Assembly (NCBI RefSeq): GCF_018403745.1
Contig: NZ_BOVP01000004.1
Span: 273,727-337,726, forward strand
Reading direction: 5' to 3'
Source of the DNA: Lactococcus formosensis
GTDB lineage: Bacteria > Bacillota > Bacilli > Lactobacillales > Streptococcaceae
DNA length: 64,000 nucleotides
The translations under genes were made by a program, and so were the position numbers. The first letter of the stretch is position 1; every line of letters begins with the position of its first letter. The notes beneath the pieces were generated by a model, which was not told the DNA's origin, did no database searches, and saw only the letters and a list, made by a program, of their open reading frames with translations. This document shows, piece after piece, positions 61,404 to 64,000 of the stretch.

Positions 61404-63836
61404 CTACACTTTTCTTTGTTTAAGCCACAATGTTATGGCAAGAATTAAATTGGCTAAGCCAAGCACGCCAAACAGCCCCCCAAGTTCTCCTGTACTTGGC
61501 AAATTATCAGTGCTTGTTTGCTTGTGTTCATCCTCATTATTGTCAGAATAATGAGGCCTTTCTCTCTTATCATCATCTTCACCAGAAGTTCCAGTTCCAT
61601 TTGTTCCGTCTCCATTGTTTGATTCAGTGCCTTCATTATTACTCTCTCCGCCATCGGGAGCTCCATTGCCGTTGCTTCCTCTATCTTTAACTGTAACTCT
61701 AGCCATCTCTTCCACACCATCATAAGCATAAGTCACTTTGTAAGTGCCAGCTGTCTCTGTCTCTACTGTACCTGTTACATTGATACGATCAAAGGGGACT
61801 AATTCACCATAGCGGTCCGTGGCGCTGATAAAGTTGTCCTGAGCTTCCCAAGTTTCTCCAACAAATATTGAACTATCCTTGACTTGCACAGAAGTTTGAA
61901 TGGCTTTGACTACAATTTCAGCTGTCGCCTCCACACCATCATAAGCATAAGTCACTTTATAGGTACCTGCCTTATCAGTATCGACATCACCCTCCACAGT
62001 AACTTGATCAAACTCTACATCTTCTCCAAAACGATTGGTAGCGCTGATAAAATTATCTTTCGCTTCCCAACTCTCACCTACAAAAAGACTGCTATTCTTG
62101 ACTTCAACCATAGTTTGATAGGGTACACGTCTCCAGATTCCAGCCGCTTGATCACTATTTTCAGATAAAACCATTAAATCTTGAGAACTTATCCAACCCA
62201 CCTGCTTTCTCTGTAATTCTCGCTTCCAAGAGTTGAGGAAACCTGGTGTTGTCGTCTCATTAGGCAAAGCAGAGTTGATGATATTGGTATTTGCGCCTAA
62301 ATGAATCTCTACTAAAGAAGTTAGACCTTGAAAAAGACTCCTTCTATTGTTTACTGCAACATTCATTGTATCAAAAGAAGATATATCCAATTTTTTTAAA
62401 GCACTTGCATCAGTAAACATGCTTGTCATTCGAGTAAGTGCTGGTGTTTCAAAGGAAGAGAGGTCAAGTTCGGTTAATGAAGTTGCCATCCAAAACATCT
62501 CTTCCATATTTGTGACAGCCCTTGTGTCAAAACCACTTAAATCAAGCCTCTCAAGATTGCGTGTATGGGCGAACATAAGAGACATATCTGTGACAGAACT
62601 GGTATCAAAGTTTTCTTTATCTATATCAAGCTTGGCAATTTGGGAGCCCGTAAACATATGGTTCATATCAGTCACTGCACTAGTATCAAAATGAGACAAG
62701 TCCAAATAGTCTAACCCCCACGTCCCTCCAAACATCGAACTCATATCTTGAACTTCATCTGTTTTAAAGTTTGCCAGATTTAAATAGGTGAGATTATGCG
62801 CACTTGCAAACATGTAGCTCATATTCCTAACATTTTCTGTCTTAAAATGTGACAAATCCAAGCTCTTTAATCTATTTGCAAACCAAAACATTCCGTACAT
62901 ACTTGTTACAGATTGCGTATCAAATACATTTAACCCCTCAATATCAATCAAATTGTGTGTATAACCGAACATATCTCTCATAGTCGTAACTCTAGACGTG
63001 TTAAAAGAAGAGACATCTATATGCTTTAAATTTGACCCTTGGAACATACTGCTCATGTTTATAACCTTATCTGTAACAAATGAAGATAAGTCTATCTTTT
63101 CAAAACCTGCTCCCTGAAACATGCCAAGCATCGTAGTAACAGCGCGAGTATCAAGTGATGATAATTCTGCTGAAGCTAGCTGTGGTGTACTCCTAAACAT
63201 CTGGGACATGTTTGTCACCCCACTTGTATCAAGATACGTCAAATTGTCAATCGTTTCAAGAACTGTCATGTTCATAAAAATATTGGCCAAGCTACCACTG
63301 GCGCCAACATTCACCTTTCCTTCAAAAACAATGCGTCTCACTTGGTTTCGTGAAAGATTGCCCAAAGCAGTTGGTTCAGTTATTGTACCGCTTAGAAGTG
63401 TTAATGTAGCCGAATTACTATCCCACACCGCATTCACTTCTCCCCAAACTGTCATTGCTTGCGTAGGAACTGCCTCAGAATTATTCGTCTCTAAATCAGC
63501 CTCCAAAGTTTGCGAAGGTATTTCTTCTGTCGCAACTTCACTGTGGGTTGAGAAAGTACTTTCCAGAACATTAGAATCATCTATCTCTTCTCCCTTAATT
63601 ACCCCACTTTTTTCTATATCTTTCTCTTCTGACTTACCTAGAAGTTCTTGGTTTTTAATATCCAGAAGTGGGGACTCTACCTCTGTTCTGGTTTCAACAT
63701 CAGGCGAGAGAGTTGTTGCTAGAGCAGCAATGCCACTAAGCACAGAATTACCAATAAGCCCCACTAAAGCAGCAAAGGTTAAAATTTGTCTCGTTTTACT
63801 TATAAATATTAATTTATTATTCTTCTTTGTTTTCAT
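61404..63836 (-). CDS. BspA-type leucine-rich repeat LPXTG surface protein
   Basis: An 810-residue wall-anchored protein. A signal peptide (to about 45) is followed by an acidic Ser/Thr/Glu-rich stretch (to about 140). About twelve 25-26-residue BspA/DUF285 repeats (about 165-495) have the consensus LDLSxFDTxxVTxMxxMF. Two bacterial Ig-like domains follow (about 545-615 and 616-685), both with FVGE(S/T)WEA and AGTYKVTYAYDG. A Gly/Asn/Asp linker, LPSTG (779-783), a hydrophobic helix and KQRKV end it. BspA repeats in other species bind fibronectin, fibrinogen or other host partners. AAGGAGGG lies before the ATG at 63836. A pentanucleotide tract about 90 bases upstream may make expression variable. 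Confidence 0.93.
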   Translation of the reverse strand: MKTKKNNKLIFISKTRQILTFAALVGLIGNSVLSGIAALATTLSPDVETRTEVESPLLDIKNQELLGKSEEKDIEKSGVIKGEEIDDSNVLESTFSTHSEVATEEIPSQTLEADLETNNSEAVPTQAMTVWGEVNAVWDSNSATLTLLSGTITEPTALGNLSRNQVRRIVFEGKVNVGASGSLANIFMNMTVLETIDNLTYLDTSGVTNMSQMFRSTPQLASAELSSLDTRAVTTMLGMFQGAGFEKIDLSSFVTDKVINMSSMFQGSNLKHIDVSSFNTSRVTTMRDMFGYTHNLIDIEGLNVFDTQSVTSMYGMFWFANRLKSLDLSHFKTENVRNMSYMFASAHNLTYLNLANFKTDEVQDMSSMFGGTWGLDYLDLSHFDTSAVTDMNHMFTGSQIAKLDIDKENFDTSSVTDMSLMFAHTRNLERLDLSGFDTRAVTNMEEMFWMATSLTELDLSSFETPALTRMTSMFTDASALKKLDISSFDTMNVAVNNRRSLFQGLTSLVEIHLGANTNIINSALPNETTTPGFLNSWKRELQRKQVGWISSQDLMVLSENSDQAAGIWRRVPYQTMVEVKNSSLFVGESWEAKDNFISATNRFGEDVEFDQVTVEGDVDTDKAGTYKVTYAYDGVEATAEIVVKAIQTSVQVKDSSIFVGETWEAQDNFISATDRYGELVPFDRINVTGTVETETAGTYKVTYAYDGVEEMARVTVKDRGSNGNGAPDGGESNNEGTESNNGDGTNGTGTSGEDDDKRERPHYSDNNEDEHKQTSTDNLPSTGELGGLFGVLGLANLILAITLWLKQRKV

Positions 63837-63923
63837 ATCACCCTCCTTTTTTATCGCACACAAATGCCACAATTTAGTGATTTATGTGGAATTAAGAGGC
63901 ACACAAACTCATAGGACACGAGA
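63837..63923 (-). promoter_or_regulatory. Leader of the leucine-rich surface protein gene
   Basis: The 87 bases between the repeat tract and the ATG hold AAGGAGGG and an imperfect inverted repeat CCACA/TGTGG (about 63870-63892). TTGTGT followed by TAAATC is the only, weak, promoter-like pair. The real promoter may lie in or beyond the repeats. Confidence 0.35.
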
Positions 63924-64000
63924 TGTGCTGTGCTGTGCTGTGCTGTGCTGTGCTGTGCTGTGCTGTGCTGTGCTGTGCTGTGCTGTGCTGTGCTGTGCTG
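63924..64000. repeat. Pentanucleotide tandem repeat (TGTGC)n, at least 15 copies
   Basis: Fifteen perfect copies and a part copy run to the window edge without a single change, so the true length is unknown. On the gene strand the unit reads GCACA. Such long perfect tracts slip in replication. It lies 88 bases before the start of the surface protein gene, so copy number could change promoter spacing. Confidence 0.97.

Noticed and set aside
63923..64000. Plus-strand frame starting ATG exactly at the repeat tract
   Set aside because: A five-base repeat of this unit is open in all frames, so openness carries no information; the upstream ribosome site is weak and the frame runs off the window.

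Overview
The window looks like a low-GC lactic acid bacterium of the genus Lactococcus, most likely the L. garvieae/petauri branch rather than L. lactis. The case rests on low-GC coding with AGGAGG-type ribosome sites, sortase and WxL surface proteins, an acetolactate decarboxylase, glpK-glpO-glpF with the oxygen-dependent GlpO, CcpA (cre) boxes, and a yybP-ykoY manganese riboswitch in front of a P-type ATPase of the YoaB kind. The species is an inference. No phage, insertion sequence, rRNA, tRNA or CRISPR array was seen.

Layout. 1-1650: end of an FtsX-type permease and its ATPase. 1706-12455: surface and regulation block with an InlB-repeat LPXTG protein, an Rgg regulator, lepA, an Mga-like regulator and a four-gene WxL (csc-type) operon. 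12660-13340: alsD. 13472-21044: a seven-gene catabolic operon (PTS EIIC, small membrane protein, MupG-like glycosidase, amidohydrolase/deacetylase, SelA-like PLP lyase, KDG kinase, KDPG aldolase) and its divergent GntR repressor. 21087-24609: queH, a probable type I toxin-antitoxin locus with two convergent RNAs, and murT-gatD. 24644-33939: an ABC exporter, an NAD salvage operon (pncB-GNAT-nadE), a GC-richer block holding a TasA/camelysin-like secreted protein and an unexplained noncoding stretch, then nadD. 33949-45612: rnr, a DadA-like oxidase, a RibD-like reductase, obgE, sbcDC, a GNAT and menA. 45664-48621: riboswitch-controlled P-type ATPase. 48722-56834: DUF2200 protein and a PTS/GH38/GH1/ROK glycoside operon with an RpiR regulator. 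57030-61181: glycerol operon. 61404-64000: a BspA-type leucine-rich LPXTG protein with a pentanucleotide repeat tract upstream.

How the genes work together. The 13-20 kb operon can be read as one route: a disaccharide enters phosphorylated on one sugar, the MupG-like enzyme splits it, and the free half, an N-acetylated amino-sugar acid, is deacetylated, deaminated to 2-keto-3-deoxygluconate, phosphorylated and cleaved to pyruvate and glyceraldehyde-3-phosphate. Chitobionate, an oxidised chitin dimer, fits every step and is the main hypothesis offered here. The 49-57 kb operon is a second PTS route, for alpha-mannosides or mannosylglycerate. The csc operon makes a surface complex, perhaps controlled by the Mga-like gene just downstream. 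Several promoters carry cre boxes, so carbon catabolite control links the sugar and glycerol operons.

Expression signals also stand out. Five genes (alsD, queH, murT, menA and the DadA-like oxidase) have an extended -10 element ending 6-7 bases before the ATG and no Shine-Dalgarno sequence, as expected for leaderless mRNAs. The obgE promoter has an inverted repeat over its start point and a structured leader with a 17-codon reading frame.
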